Made by a program: the position numbers and the translations under genes. Positions 1 to 9,025 of a stretch of 64,000 nucleotides of DNA are shown piece by piece; the stretch's first letter is position 1; each line of letters starts with the position of its first letter. The stretch is from Pseudomonadota bacterium (GTDB lineage Bacteria; Pseudomonadota; Alphaproteobacteria; Rhodobacterales; Rhodobacteraceae), in NCBI GenBank assembly GCA_020161615.1, contig JAIUPD010000011.1, positions 124,001 to 188,000 on the forward strand, given 5' to 3'. The notes beneath the pieces were generated by a model, which saw only the letters and a list, made by a program, of their open reading frames with translations, did no database searches and had not been told where the DNA came from.

Positions 1-128
1 CGATCTTCGTCGGCGACACACTCCTGACCACCGGCAACCCGGCGGCCTGGAAGGATCAGGACCTGCTGGCGCGGCTCGGGATGCACATCGCCCCCGCGCA
101 GGCCCGCCCCTGGGTCGCGGCGGAATAG
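1..128 (+). CDS. bioB: Biotin synthase, C-terminal fragment
   Basis: The window opens inside a plus-strand reading frame (codons from base 3) that stops with TAG at 126-128. The visible 41 residues contain [13 protein letters not shown] followed by a DLLARLGM segment, which matches the conserved C-terminal end of biotin synthase, the radical-SAM enzyme that inserts sulfur into dethiobiotin. The radical-SAM CxxxCxxC motif would lie upstream, outside the window. The call rests on a short tail only. About 140 bases without an evident gene follow before the LysR gene on the other strand. Confidence 0.7.
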   Translation, partial: IFVGDTLLTTGNPAAWKDQDLLARLGMHIAPAQARPWVAAE

Positions 129-268
129 GCGCAGCCCGGAACGCTTCGGGCGGGGATAGCCAACGCCCGAACGATCTGCCCCCGGGGCAGCGCCGCCGTT
201 CCGGTTCCCATCCGGTCACCCGCCTGCAGCGGTCAACGCCGCCAACCGCGGCGCGGTAGAGCCTCCGA

Positions 269-1180
269 TCACTCAACGCCTTCCAGTCCGAGCGTCCTTG
301 CTGCCAGCCGCAGCGTTTGGGTGAGGAGATCGAAGCTGGCCGTGGACTGCTCGCTTCCCGGGAACAGGAGGGCAATGGTCCGGTGGGCATCGGGCATGCG
401 CAGCGGCCGCAGCACCACCTCCTCGCGGTGCACGGCCTGACGGCGCGCGAACAGATCCGGGATCACCGCCACCCCGGCCCCGGTCGCGGCCATGAGCAGG
501 ATGGAATCGAGGCTTGTGCCCTCGTAGTCGGTCGACACGATGGCCCCCGCCTCGCCCGCCAGGGCGTAGACGATGCGCGACAGCCGGTGCCCTGTATCGA
601 GCGTCAACAGGCGCAGGGTCGACAGATCCGCCGCCTCGACCACCTCGCGCTGCCGCAGCGGATGATCCGTCGCCACGGCCACCCAGAGCCGTTCGACGAA
701 CAGCGGCCGCTGCCAGGTGTTGGGGTGATCCTCGGGCGTGGAGAGGATGGCATCGAAGCGCCCGTTGCGCAGACCCTCGTCCAGGCTCAGCGTGTTCTCC
801 TCGCGCACGATGACCCTCAGCGCGGGCAGCGTGCGATGCAGCTCGCGCATCACCTGCGGCAGCAGATAGGGCCCGATCGAGGGCAGCACGCCCAGCCGCA
901 GCCGGCCGTCGAAGGGAAGCGATGCGGTCATGGCGCTGCGCAGGTTTTCGACCTCGGACAGGATCCTGCGCGCCCGGCTGACGAATTCCAGCCCCTTGGC
1001 CGTCGTGCTGGCGCCGTTCCGCCCGCGGGTGAACAGCCGGATGTCCAGTTCGGCCTCGACCGTCGCCACCTGGGCGGAGAGGCTGGGCTGGCTGACATGG
1101 AGACGCTCCGCCGCCAGGCCGAAGCTGCCGAGTTGGTGGATCGTCACGATGTATTCGAGTTGCCGCAGGGTCGGCCTCAT
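269..1180 (-). CDS. OxyR-like LysR-family regulator lacking the redox cysteines
   Basis: 303 residues, normal LysR length. An N-terminal winged helix (about residues 1-65, with SQPSLSAQVATVE as recognition region) is followed by an effector domain (about 90-295). The stretch around GHRLSRIVYALAGEAG aligns without gaps to the redox loop of E. coli OxyR, but positions 199 and 208, cysteines in OxyR, are Arg and Ala here, and the protein has no cysteine at all. Disulfide peroxide sensing is therefore excluded and the effector is unknown. It is divergent from the SbtA-type permease with 94 bases between the starts, the usual arrangement of a LysR regulator and its target. Confidence 0.9.
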   Translation of the reverse strand: MRPTLRQLEYIVTIHQLGSFGLAAERLHVSQPSLSAQVATVEAELDIRLFTRGRNGASTTAKGLEFVSRARRILSEVENLRSAMTASLPFDGRLRLGVLPSIGPYLLPQVMRELHRTLPALRVIVREENTLSLDEGLRNGRFDAILSTPEDHPNTWQRPLFVERLWVAVATDHPLRQREVVEAADLSTLRLLTLDTGHRLSRIVYALAGEAGAIVSTDYEGTSLDSILLMAATGAGVAVIPDLFARRQAVHREEVVLRPLRMPDAHRTIALLFPGSEQSTASFDLLTQTLRLAARTLGLEGVE

Positions 1181-1182
1181 TC

Positions 1183-1197
1183 ATAGCTCCAGACTAT
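1183..1197. promoter_or_regulatory. Candidate LysR/OxyR-type operator ATAG-N7-CTAT
   Basis: In the space between the divergent LysR and permease genes lies ATAG CTCCAGA CTAT, a perfect inverted repeat with 7-base spacing. It fits the LysR T-N11-A rule and the half-site form of OxyR operators (ATAG-N7-CTAT). It sits 3 bases upstream of the LysR start codon, which suits autoregulation. AT-rich sequence at 1205-1228 may hold the permease promoter. Confidence 0.5.
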
Positions 1198-1274
1198 GGG
1201 TCAATGATATTCTTTGTATTAAAACTATCGGAAGGGATGTGGCAATCCGCGGCTCGTTCCATCCGGAGTCCGCC

Positions 1275-2252
1275 ATGCCCGCCTTCCTCGACCCGCTGAT
1301 CGGCAACCTCATGGTGCCGACGATCCTGTTCTTCGTGCTCGGCCTGATCGCCGCGCTGGTCCGCAGCGACCTCACCATCCCCGACGGGGCCGCCAAGTTC
1401 CTCTCGCTCTATCTCCTCCTGTCCATCGGCTTCAAAGGTGGGCACAGCCTCGCCGCGCATGGCCTCGGCGCCGACCTGTTCCTGGCCATCGGGGCCGGGC
1501 TGGTGCTGTCCTTCGGCCTGCCGTTCCTGGCCTTCGCCCTCTTGCGCGCGATGACCGGGCTCGACCGCACGAACGCGGCGGCCGTCGCCGGGCATTATGG
1601 CTCGATCTCGATCGTCACCTTCGTGGCCGCCGTCAGCCTGCTGGACCTGACGGGCACCGCGCATGACGGCTACATGGTCGCCGTCGCCGCCGCGATGGAG
1701 GTGCCCGCGATCCTGTCGGCCCTGTGGATCGCGTCGCGGGCGCCCGGGGCGGCGGCCGCTGGGGCAGGCCATGTCTCGACGCGCGAGCTTTTTGCCAACG
1801 GGTCGATTGTCCTGCTCACCGGCGCCTTCGTCATCGGCGCCCTGACGCAGGAGCGGGGCATGCAGATGGTCGCGCCCTTCGTCGTAACCCCCTTCACAGG
1901 CATCCTGTGCCTGTTCCTGCTGGACATGGGTCTGAACGCGGGGCGCAGCCTGTTGCGGAACCGGCACATGCTGAGCCTCGGCCTGCTGGGCTTCGGGCTG
2001 GTGATGCCGCTCCTCGCCGCGCTCATCGCCTTCGGATTGGGCCAGGCCATCGGTCTGGGCATGGGAAGCCTGTTCCTGCTGATGGTGCTTGCCGCCTCGG
2101 CCTCGTATATCGCCGTGCCCGCCGCGATGCGCATCGCCCTGCCCCGGGCCGAGCCGGGGATCTACCTCACCCTGTCGCTGGGGGTAACCTTCCCGTTCAA
2201 CGTGGCCCTGGGCCTGCCGCTGTATCTGATGGTCGCGGGGCTGGGCAGCTAG
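1275..2252 (+). CDS. SbtA-type sodium-dependent bicarbonate transporter
   Basis: 325 residues, nearly all hydrophobic, with about ten predicted membrane segments. The opening (FLDPLIGNLMVPTILFFVLG), the KFLSLYLLLSIGFKGG segment and the GHYGSISIVTFVAA repeat motif are typical of the SbtA/DUF897 family, whose cyanobacterial members take up bicarbonate with sodium. The start at 1275 has a GGAG six bases upstream; a longer in-frame opening from 930 runs antisense through the LysR gene and is not used. The cyanobacterial PII-like partner SbtB is not seen nearby. The divergent LysR gene probably controls it. Substrate is inferred from the family. Confidence 0.85.
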   Translation: MPAFLDPLIGNLMVPTILFFVLGLIAALVRSDLTIPDGAAKFLSLYLLLSIGFKGGHSLAAHGLGADLFLAIGAGLVLSFGLPFLAFALLRAMTGLDRTNAAAVAGHYGSISIVTFVAAVSLLDLTGTAHDGYMVAVAAAMEVPAILSALWIASRAPGAAAAGAGHVSTRELFANGSIVLLTGAFVIGALTQERGMQMVAPFVVTPFTGILCLFLLDMGLNAGRSLLRNRHMLSLGLLGFGLVMPLLAALIAFGLGQAIGLGMGSLFLLMVLAASASYIAVPAAMRIALPRAEPGIYLTLSLGVTFPFNVALGLPLYLMVAGLGS

Positions 2253-2402
2253 GCAGGGATCGGGTTTTCGCGCCCGGTTATCCGGCTTGCACCGGCGCGG
2301 GAAGCCTGCGCCCGATCCGTGATCAGGTCGGGCAACCGGCCCCCATAGGCAAGCGGATCTTTCGCTCTACCTGATCCTCCGAACCGAAACCGGGAGGCCC
2401 GA

Positions 2403-2795
2403 ATGATACTCTACGCCGTGACTGTGGTCCTGTTCCTGCTGATCGACGCGGTCATGCTGACCTTCGTGATGAAGCCCCTCTTCACCCGCCACATCGGCGA
2501 TCAGATGCGAGACAGCCTGATGCTTGCCCCCGCTAGTCTGTTCTACCTGGCCTATGTGGCCGGTCTTGTGTTCCTGGTCTCGGCACCTGCGCTGCGCGAC
2601 GCGGCACCCGAGCGGGCGGCGCTGCACGGGGCGATGATCGGGGCCATGGCCTATGGCACGTATGAATTCACCTCGATGTCGATCATGCGGAACTGGTCCT
2701 GGAGCATGGTCGCCACCGATACCCTCTGGGGCGCGGTGCTCACCGGCTTCTCCGCCTGGGCGGGCGTCATGGTCCTGATGCGCTTCCAGAGCTGA
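2403..2795 (+). CDS. DUF2177 family membrane protein
   Basis: 130 residues with four predicted membrane helices. The N-terminal [18 protein letters not shown] and the central [17 protein letters not shown] are characteristic of the DUF2177 family, which has no established function. GGAGG precedes the ATG at a normal distance. It follows the permease after 150 bases and faces the tRNA-Arg gene on the other strand. No regulatory sequence is evident in the gap. Confidence 0.8.
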   Translation: MILYAVTVVLFLLIDAVMLTFVMKPLFTRHIGDQMRDSLMLAPASLFYLAYVAGLVFLVSAPALRDAAPERAALHGAMIGAMAYGTYEFTSMSIMRNWSWSMVATDTLWGAVLTGFSAWAGVMVLMRFQS

Positions 2796-2833
2796 AAAAG
2801 GAAGGACGCCTGGCGGGATGGTTGAGGGAGAAG

Positions 2834-2910
2834 TGGCGCACCCAGCACGATTCGAACGTGCGACCTTTGCCTTCGGAGGGCAACGCTCTATCCAGCTGAG
2901 CTATGGGTGC
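2834..2910 (-). tRNA. tRNA-Arg (anticodon CCG), CCA encoded
   Basis: The reverse complement folds as a 77-base tRNA: acceptor stem GCACCCA/TGGGTGC, D-arm AGCTCAGCTGGATAGAGC, anticodon stem TTGCC/GGCAA with loop CTCCGAA (anticodon CCG), T-arm with GTTCGAATC, discriminator G and encoded CCA. It lies just downstream of sufS, where related genomes usually continue with other suf genes. Confidence 0.97.
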
Positions 2911-3012
2911 TTCCTGCGCCCCGTATAGCGCCGGCATGGCGGGGCTGCAACGGGGGAAATGGCCTTGGGCGGCGATGGTGTCCCGGTTCAGGGCCGGGAC
3001 GCCGGGATGCCC

Positions 3013-4233
3013 TCAGCCGAAGAGGTCGTGGCAGAATTCCAGCGCCTCGACCAGCGCATCGACCTCGGCCTCGGTGTTGTAAAGCGCGAAGGAAGCGCGG
3101 CAGGAGGCGTTGATGCCCAGATGCTCCATCAGCGGGCCGGTGCAATGCTGCCCGGCCCGGACCGCGACGCCCTTCTTGTCCAGAACCGTCGAGATATCAT
3201 GGGCATGCGCGCCGTTGTTCATGGTGAAGCTGAAGATGCCGCCCTTGCCCGGCGCGTCGCCTTGCAGGTTCAGCCAGTTCAACCCTTTCAGCCGCTCGCG
3301 GGCATAGGAGGCGAGCGCGCGCTCATGCGCGGCGATATTCTCCATGCCCAGACCCATCATGTAGTCCAGCGCCACCCCCAGACCGATTTGCTGAACGATT
3401 CCGGGGGTTCCCGCCTCGAACTTATGGGGCGGGTCGTTATAGATCACGTCGTCGCGCGTGACCTCCTTGATCATGTCGCCGCCGCCGATGAAGGGCCGCA
3501 TCTCGGCCTGACGCTCGCGGGTGACATAGATCGCGCCCGAGCCCGAAGGCCCGTAGAGCTTGTGTCCGGTGATCGGATAGAAATCGACACCCAGATCCCG
3601 CACATCGACCGGCATGTGAACGGCCGCCTGCGAGCCGTCCGCCAGGATCGGCACGCCCCGCGCCCGGCACCCGGCGGCGATGGTCTTGATATCGACCACC
3701 GTGCCCAGCACGTTCGACATATGCGTGACCGCCACCAGCTTCGTGCGGGGCGTGATCGCCGCCAGCACCCGAGCGGGATCGAGCGAGCCATCGGCCTCGG
3801 GCTCGACCCAGACCAGTTTCACCCCCTGCCGCTCGCGCAGGAAATGCCAGGGCACGATATTGGCGTGATGCTCCAGGACCGACAGGACGATCTCGTCCCC
3901 CGCCTGCATCCGGGGCGCGGCCCAGCCATAGGAGACCAGGTTGATCCCTTCGGTGGTGCCCGAGTTGAACAGGATCTCGTCCTCATGCCCGGCGTTCAGA
4001 AAACGTCTGACAATACCGCGCACCGCCTCGTATTTGTCGGTGGCCAGGTTCGAAAGGTAATGCAACCCGCGATGGACATTGGCATATTCCATCGAATAGG
4101 CCTGCGCGATGGCATCAATCACCACCTGCGGCTTCTGGGCCGAGGCGCCGTTGTCGAGATAGACCAGCGGCTTGCCGTTCACCTGCCGCGACAGGATCGG
4201 AAAGTCGCGGCGGATCGCCTGAACGTCATACAT
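3013..4233 (-). CDS. sufS: Cysteine desulfurase SufS
   Basis: 406 residues, the usual length of group II cysteine desulfurases. PLP enzyme that removes sulfur from L-cysteine and carries it as a persulfide for Fe-S assembly. The PLP lysine is in ITGHKLYGPSGSGAIYV, and the persulfide cysteine is in the RAGQHCTGPLM segment near the C terminus. YLDNGASAQKP near the N terminus is typical. It is the last gene of the suf operon and overlaps the preceding Yip1-type gene by 8 bases. The usual alphaproteobacterial followers (sufT/DUF59, sufA) are missing; tRNA-Arg comes next. Confidence 0.96.
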   Translation of the reverse strand: MYDVQAIRRDFPILSRQVNGKPLVYLDNGASAQKPQVVIDAIAQAYSMEYANVHRGLHYLSNLATDKYEAVRGIVRRFLNAGHEDEILFNSGTTEGINLVSYGWAAPRMQAGDEIVLSVLEHHANIVPWHFLRERQGVKLVWVEPEADGSLDPARVLAAITPRTKLVAVTHMSNVLGTVVDIKTIAAGCRARGVPILADGSQAAVHMPVDVRDLGVDFYPITGHKLYGPSGSGAIYVTRERQAEMRPFIGGGDMIKEVTRDDVIYNDPPHKFEAGTPGIVQQIGLGVALDYMMGLGMENIAAHERALASYARERLKGLNWLNLQGDAPGKGGIFSFTMNNGAHAHDISTVLDKKGVAVRAGQHCTGPLMEHLGINASCRASFALYNTEAEVDALVEALEFCHDLFG

Positions 4234-4795
4234 TGGAAATCTCCGGCGGGGCGAAGCCCAGGAACAGCAAGACCATCGACAGCAGGAAGCTGAGCACGAC
4301 CAGCGTCATGAAACCGCCGACCAGCACGGTGACGCGCGACTGGAACCCGTGCAGGGCGCAGACATAGCCGACCAGCACCCAGATCGACAGCGCGACCGAG
4401 GCCACACCGATCGGGATGTTGAGGAAGGGCAGCACCAGAAGCGCCACGACCTGCACCAGCAGCAGCGCCGCCGTCACCATCTGCATCCAGCCGATCAGCC
4501 AGACCGCATCGAGGAAATTGCCCGTCCCGCCGAAAGCACGGCCGACGAAGGTGACCACGGCAATGACGATTAGGTTCATCACACCCTGCGTCGCGGCAAA
4601 GGCGAAGGGCGCGGGCAGCAGGGTGTGTTCGCCCATCAGGACCGGCAGCACATAAAGCAGCACGACCGAGACCAGCACCGCCGCCCCCAGCAGCATCCAG
4701 CGGATGACCGGCGGGGGATTGAGGGCGATGATGCGCCGCCCGCCCTCGACCGGATCGGCGAGCGAGAGGCGGATCAGCGGAAAAACCTCGGTCAT
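4226..4795 (-). CDS. Yip1-family membrane protein
   Basis: 189 residues. A short cytoplasmic N terminus (TEVFPLIRLSLADPVEGGRRI) leads into about five hydrophobic segments, the Yip1 domain layout. The ATG at 4793-4795 is chosen because the upstream part of the open frame is antisense-like and reads as arginine/serine-rich noise. It lies between sufD and sufS beside a second Yip1-type gene; such pairs of membrane proteins are common in Rhodobacterales suf operons, but their function is unknown. Confidence 0.8.
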   Translation of the reverse strand: MTEVFPLIRLSLADPVEGGRRIIALNPPPVIRWMLLGAAVLVSVVLLYVLPVLMGEHTLLPAPFAFAATQGVMNLIVIAVVTFVGRAFGGTGNFLDAVWLIGWMQMVTAALLLVQVVALLVLPFLNIPIGVASVALSIWVLVGYVCALHGFQSRVTVLVGGFMTLVVLSFLLSMVLLFLGFAPPEISNV

Positions 4796-4805
4796 GGTGG
4801 GTTCC

Positions 4806-5297
4806 TTAGGCCGGCTGCGAGCCGGGCTCGAGCGCGACCCTGAGGGCCGCGACGAGGATCGAGATGAAGACGGCCAGCGCCGGCAAACCCAGCACGAGGC
4901 TTTGCACCCCCGGCCCGATGAAGCCCGCGGCCAGCCCGTAGAGCAGGAACAGCGGCGCCGCCGCCAGCACCGCCCAAAAGAGGCCGAGCCGCAGCGCGAA
5001 AGCATCGACAGGCCCCGCCAGCCGCAAGACCAGCGACAGGATCCCCCCGAGGGCATAGAACGCCAGGGGCGCGATGAAGACCCAGGCGAACAGCGCCCCC
5101 GCCAGCAGCGCATCCAGCGGCACGCTGTCGTCCAGATGCGCCTCACGCGCCAGACGCGGCCATTGGGCGATGAAGATCAGCCCGCAGCCCAGCATCAGAT
5201 AGACCAGGATGCGCGCCTCACGCCGGTCGCCCAGCAGGCGGCGCAGCACCGACCGGGGACGGCGATAGCTGGCGAGGATGTCGGTGGTCAGCGCCAT
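4806..5297 (-). CDS. Yip1-type membrane protein of the suf operon
   Basis: 163 residues with a basic N-terminal stretch (SYRRPRSVLRRLLGDRREAR) and about four hydrophobic segments. Length and layout resemble the next gene, with which it forms a tandem pair separated by 10 bases. It starts 3 bases after the sufD stop, so it is clearly cotranscribed with the Fe-S genes. No catalytic residues can be recognised and the function is unknown. Confidence 0.75.
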   Translation of the reverse strand: MALTTDILASYRRPRSVLRRLLGDRREARILVYLMLGCGLIFIAQWPRLAREAHLDDSVPLDALLAGALFAWVFIAPLAFYALGGILSLVLRLAGPVDAFALRLGLFWAVLAAAPLFLLYGLAAGFIGPGVQSLVLGLPALAVFISILVAALRVALEPGSQPA

Positions 5298-5300
5298 GGC

Positions 5301-6604
5301 CTAGTGCGAATGCCTCTCCAGCCAGCGGCGCAGCCTCAGCCGCATGTCGTTGGCGATGTCCTCGTCGTCGATCTCGTCCAGCGCCTCGGCCAGGAAGGCC
5401 AGAACCAGAAGCAGCTTCGCCTCTTCCTCGGGCACGCCGCGGGCGCGCAGGTAGAAGAGGTGATCGGCGCTGATCTCGCCCGAGGTCGAGCCATGCGAGC
5501 ATTTCACGTCATCGGCATAGATCTCCAGCTCGGGCTTGGCCAGGAACTGGCAGCGCTCGTCCATCAGAAGCGACTGGCTGAGCTGGTAGCCATCGGTGAG
5601 CTGGGCGGGCTGTTCGACCAGGATCTTGCCCTGAAAGACGCCGACCGCGCCGTCGCGCAGCACCTTCTTGAACACCTGGCGGCTTTCGCAGCCGGGCGCC
5701 TGATGGGCCACGAAAACGGTATCGTCGTGATGGAAGACCCCTTCGCCCAGCGCCGCACCGGCGACATGGGCGGTGCCGTCCTTGCCCGCGAGCCAGACCA
5801 TCACCTCGTTGCGCATCAGGCGACCGTTCATCGACAGCGAGAAGGACTTGAGCGTCGCCTTCTCGGCCACCCGGGCGAAGACATGCGTCACCGCCTTGCG
5901 CTCGTGGTCCCGGCCCATGGTGCGGACATGGTGCAGCGCCGCGCCCTCGCCCACCTCGGCCTCGATGACCATCGAGGCGCGGGCGGCCACAGGACCGTTT
6001 TCCAGAAGCGTGAGTTCGGCGCCCTTCTCCAGCTTCACCACATGGTGCAGCGTGACGGCGCTATCGCGGCCCGCGCGGCGATAAATCAGCGAGACCGGGC
6101 GCTTCACCTTGCCGGTTGCGCGGATCAGCACGCCATCGGTCGCGAGCGCGCTGTTCAGCGCCGCCAGCGGGCGCGGCACCGGGCTCTGGCCCGCGGCCTC
6201 GAGCGTGCCGTAGAGGTCCTTCGCCCAATGGATATCGGCCGAGTCGGCCAGCCGGGTGATCTCCAGCCCCTCGCCCGCCAGCGGATCGCTGTCCGCGGCC
6301 GAGAAGACGCCATCCACGAAGACGATCTTCAGCCGGTCGATGCCCTGATACATCGGCGGCTCGTCGGTGATCTTGAACACCTCGGCCGGGCGCACCTCGG
6401 CCGAGATCAGCTTCTCGGGGTTGGTGTAGGACCAGTATTCGTCGCGCCGGTCGGGCAGCGTCAGCTCGGCCACACGGGCCATCGCCGCCTCACGCGCGGG
6501 CTTCAGCCAGGCGGGGGCGGCGGGCAGGGTCAGCGTGGCCAGCCGCTCGGCCGTGGCCTGCTGGCGCGCCGCACGCCGGGCCGCCCTTGGGCTTGCCACT
6601 GCGC

Positions 6605-6608
<4 letters not shown>
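5301..6608 (-). CDS. sufD: Fe-S cluster assembly protein SufD
   Basis: 435 residues. SufD is the SufB paralogue that completes the cytoplasmic SufBC2D scaffold. The N-terminal helical region (EYWSYTNPEKL) is followed by the beta-helix core; the C-terminal third carries the SufB/D signature with YADDVKCSHGSTSG and DHLFYLRARGVPEEEA. The start at 6606-6608 overlaps the sufC stop in an ATGA arrangement, indicating translational coupling; the longer open frame upstream runs out of frame through sufC. Confidence 0.96.
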
Positions 6609-7363
<755 letters not shown>

Positions 7364-7405
7364 TCTTTCCTCATTCCGGCCGTCGGGCCGAGCTTGTCCG
7401 CCGCC

Positions 7406-7600
7406 TCAGCGACGCATCACGAATTTCGCCGACAGGTGGCTCAGGATCACGGCGATCACCGCCGCGAAAGCTGCCATGCCCCGGCCGCCCGGGTACCAGA
7501 TCGGATAGGTCAGCGACATCATCAGGACCACGCCGATGCTCACCAGAAGCACATAGCGCGGGCGGGGTTCCCCGGCCGAGAGCAGCCATTTCACATTCAT
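7406..7600 (-). CDS. Small two-helix membrane protein in the suf operon
   Basis: 64 residues with two hydrophobic segments (about 17-36 and 42-57) and a basic C-terminal end. The ATG at 7598-7600 overlaps the stop of the preceding FkbM gene (ATGA), so the two are probably translated together. The family is not recognised. Position just before sufC suggests a role at the membrane linked to this operon, but nothing in the sequence proves it. Confidence 0.6.
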   Translation of the reverse strand: MNVKWLLSAGEPRPRYVLLVSIGVVLMMSLTYPIWYPGGRGMAAFAAVIAVILSHLSAKFVMRR

Positions 7601-8547
7601 GTCCTCAGCTCCGTTTCTCCAGGCCGGCGGCGCGCGCGGCCCTTCCGGCTCTCCCGCAGATCGGCCGGCAGCGCATCGACATAGGCCTCGGCCAGATCGG
7701 CGGGCGCGGCGCTGCGTTCGACCAGGCGGTCCAGCAGATGCGCCACCACCGAATGACTGTAAAACACGCTCGCCGCAAGCAGGCACATCTGCGCCAGTTC
7801 CTCGGTCCCGATCAGGTCGGGCCGCGACAGGTCGCGCAGATAGACGCAATCGCCGTCGATCAACTGGTCGCGCACCTGACGGCGCCGGAAGCGGTGGCTC
7901 TGGGACGAGGCGACGGGCCGCGCGGTTGGTTGCAGGAACCTGTGCAGCCGGAAGCCCTGCCGCCGCAGTTCAAGATCCACCTCGGCGAACAGCGGCTCGC
8001 CCTGATAGAGCGGGAAGAAACGCTGTTCGATAATCACCGCGCCGGTTTTCGCCAGCGTGGCCTCGCCCCCCTTCAGCGCGTCGAGTTCGGCGCCTTGGAT
8101 GTCGATCTTCAGCAGATCGACCGGCGCCAGCCCCGGCACCTCGTCCAGCCGCAGGGTCTTGACCTCCAGCGTCCCGCGCAGCCCCTCCCAGCCGCTCAGC
8201 CCGTGGAAGGGCAGCCCGGCCAGATAGGGGTCGAAGATCGAGTTGAAACCGGAGTGCTCGTAGAGCCTCAGCCGCTGCACCTGCCCGTCGCCAATCGCGG
8301 CCGGATGATAGGTCTCGCCGGGGGCGGGGTCGGCCATGAGTTTTTCATAGGCCTCGGGGTCGGGCTCGAAGCCGACCAGATCGCAGGCGCCCCCCGCCAG
8401 CAGCGCGGCATAGGGCGGGGGATACAGCGGATTGGCCCCCACATCGACCACGCGCAGCCGCCGCGCGCGCGGTAGCCGCTCCAGGATCAGCCGCGCCGCC
8501 GGGGGCAGCGGCTCGACCTCGGGAACGATGCGTCGGGGCTGGTTCAT
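7597..8547 (-). CDS. FkbM-family SAM-dependent methyltransferase
   Basis: 316 residues. The SAM-binding motif is VVDVGANP (about residues 33-40) followed by an acidic FEPDPEAY segment, and the FkbM signature DLLKIDIQGAELDALKGG sits in the middle. These enzymes methylate hydroxyl or amine groups on sugars and small molecules. A methyltransferase gene inside a suf operon, between ybjQ and sufC, is unusual. It overlaps the next gene by 4 bases, so it is expressed with the Fe-S genes. Substrate unknown. Confidence 0.85.
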   Translation of the reverse strand: MNQPRRIVPEVEPLPPAARLILERLPRARRLRVVDVGANPLYPPPYAALLAGGACDLVGFEPDPEAYEKLMADPAPGETYHPAAIGDGQVQRLRLYEHSGFNSIFDPYLAGLPFHGLSGWEGLRGTLEVKTLRLDEVPGLAPVDLLKIDIQGAELDALKGGEATLAKTGAVIIEQRFFPLYQGEPLFAEVDLELRRQGFRLHRFLQPTARPVASSQSHRFRRRQVRDQLIDGDCVYLRDLSRPDLIGTEELAQMCLLAASVFYSHSVVAHLLDRLVERSAAPADLAEAYVDALPADLRESRKGRARRRPGETELRT

Positions 8548-8561
8548 CGCGCGCCGCCCCG

Positions 8562-8876
8562 TCAGCCCAGGCTCACCGCGGTGCCCGAGGCCGAGACCAT
8601 CAGCATGGAATTTCCGACAACCTCGTAATCGAGGTCCACGCCGACCACCGCATTGGCGCCCATCCGCGCCGCGCGGTCCTGCATTTCCCTCAGCGCGACC
8701 TCGCGCGCGTCCTGCAGCTTCGATTCGTAGGCGCCCGAACGCCCGCCGATCACATCCGTCACCGAGGCGAAGAAATCGCGCACCACATTGGCGCCCATGA
8801 TCGCCTCTCCCACCACGATACCGTGGTAGGTGCGGATCGGCCGGCCTTCGACATTGGGGGTGGTGGTGACGATCAT
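8562..8876 (-). CDS. YbjQ/UPF0145 family protein
   Basis: 104 residues, full length for the YbjQ (heavy-metal-binding-domain-like) family. The N terminus [21 protein letters not shown], the GGRSGAYE motif and [15 protein letters not shown] are typical. Members form pentameric rings; their role is unresolved. The ATG at 8874-8876 overlaps the stop of the preceding 50-residue gene (ATGA). Its presence inside a suf operon is not standard and suggests a link to redox or metal handling, which is inference only. Confidence 0.85.
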   Translation of the reverse strand: MIVTTTPNVEGRPIRTYHGIVVGEAIMGANVVRDFFASVTDVIGGRSGAYESKLQDAREVALREMQDRAARMGANAVVGVDLDYEVVGNSMLMVSASGTAVSLG

Positions 8877-9025
8877 GACAAGGCTCCGTTGACGCGCAAG
8901 ACAGTCCAGAGGGCGGCGGCGAGGGCGCTCAGCAGGATAGCCGCCAGCGTGAGCCCCGCAACGCGACGCATCGACGCCGGCAGAGCGGCCTGGACGAGGG
9001 GTTCGCCACCGCGCCCCTGGGTCAT
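8873..9025 (-). CDS. Small single-helix membrane protein following sufB
   Basis: 50 residues with one hydrophobic segment (about 23-42, [17 protein letters not shown]). Its ATG overlaps the sufB stop by 4 bases and its stop overlaps the ybjQ start by 4 bases, which supports real translation despite the small size. A small membrane protein gene after sufB is seen in other Rhodobacterales operons. Function unknown. Confidence 0.6.
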   Translation of the reverse strand: MTQGRGGEPLVQAALPASMRRVAGLTLAAILLSALAAALWTVLRVNGALS

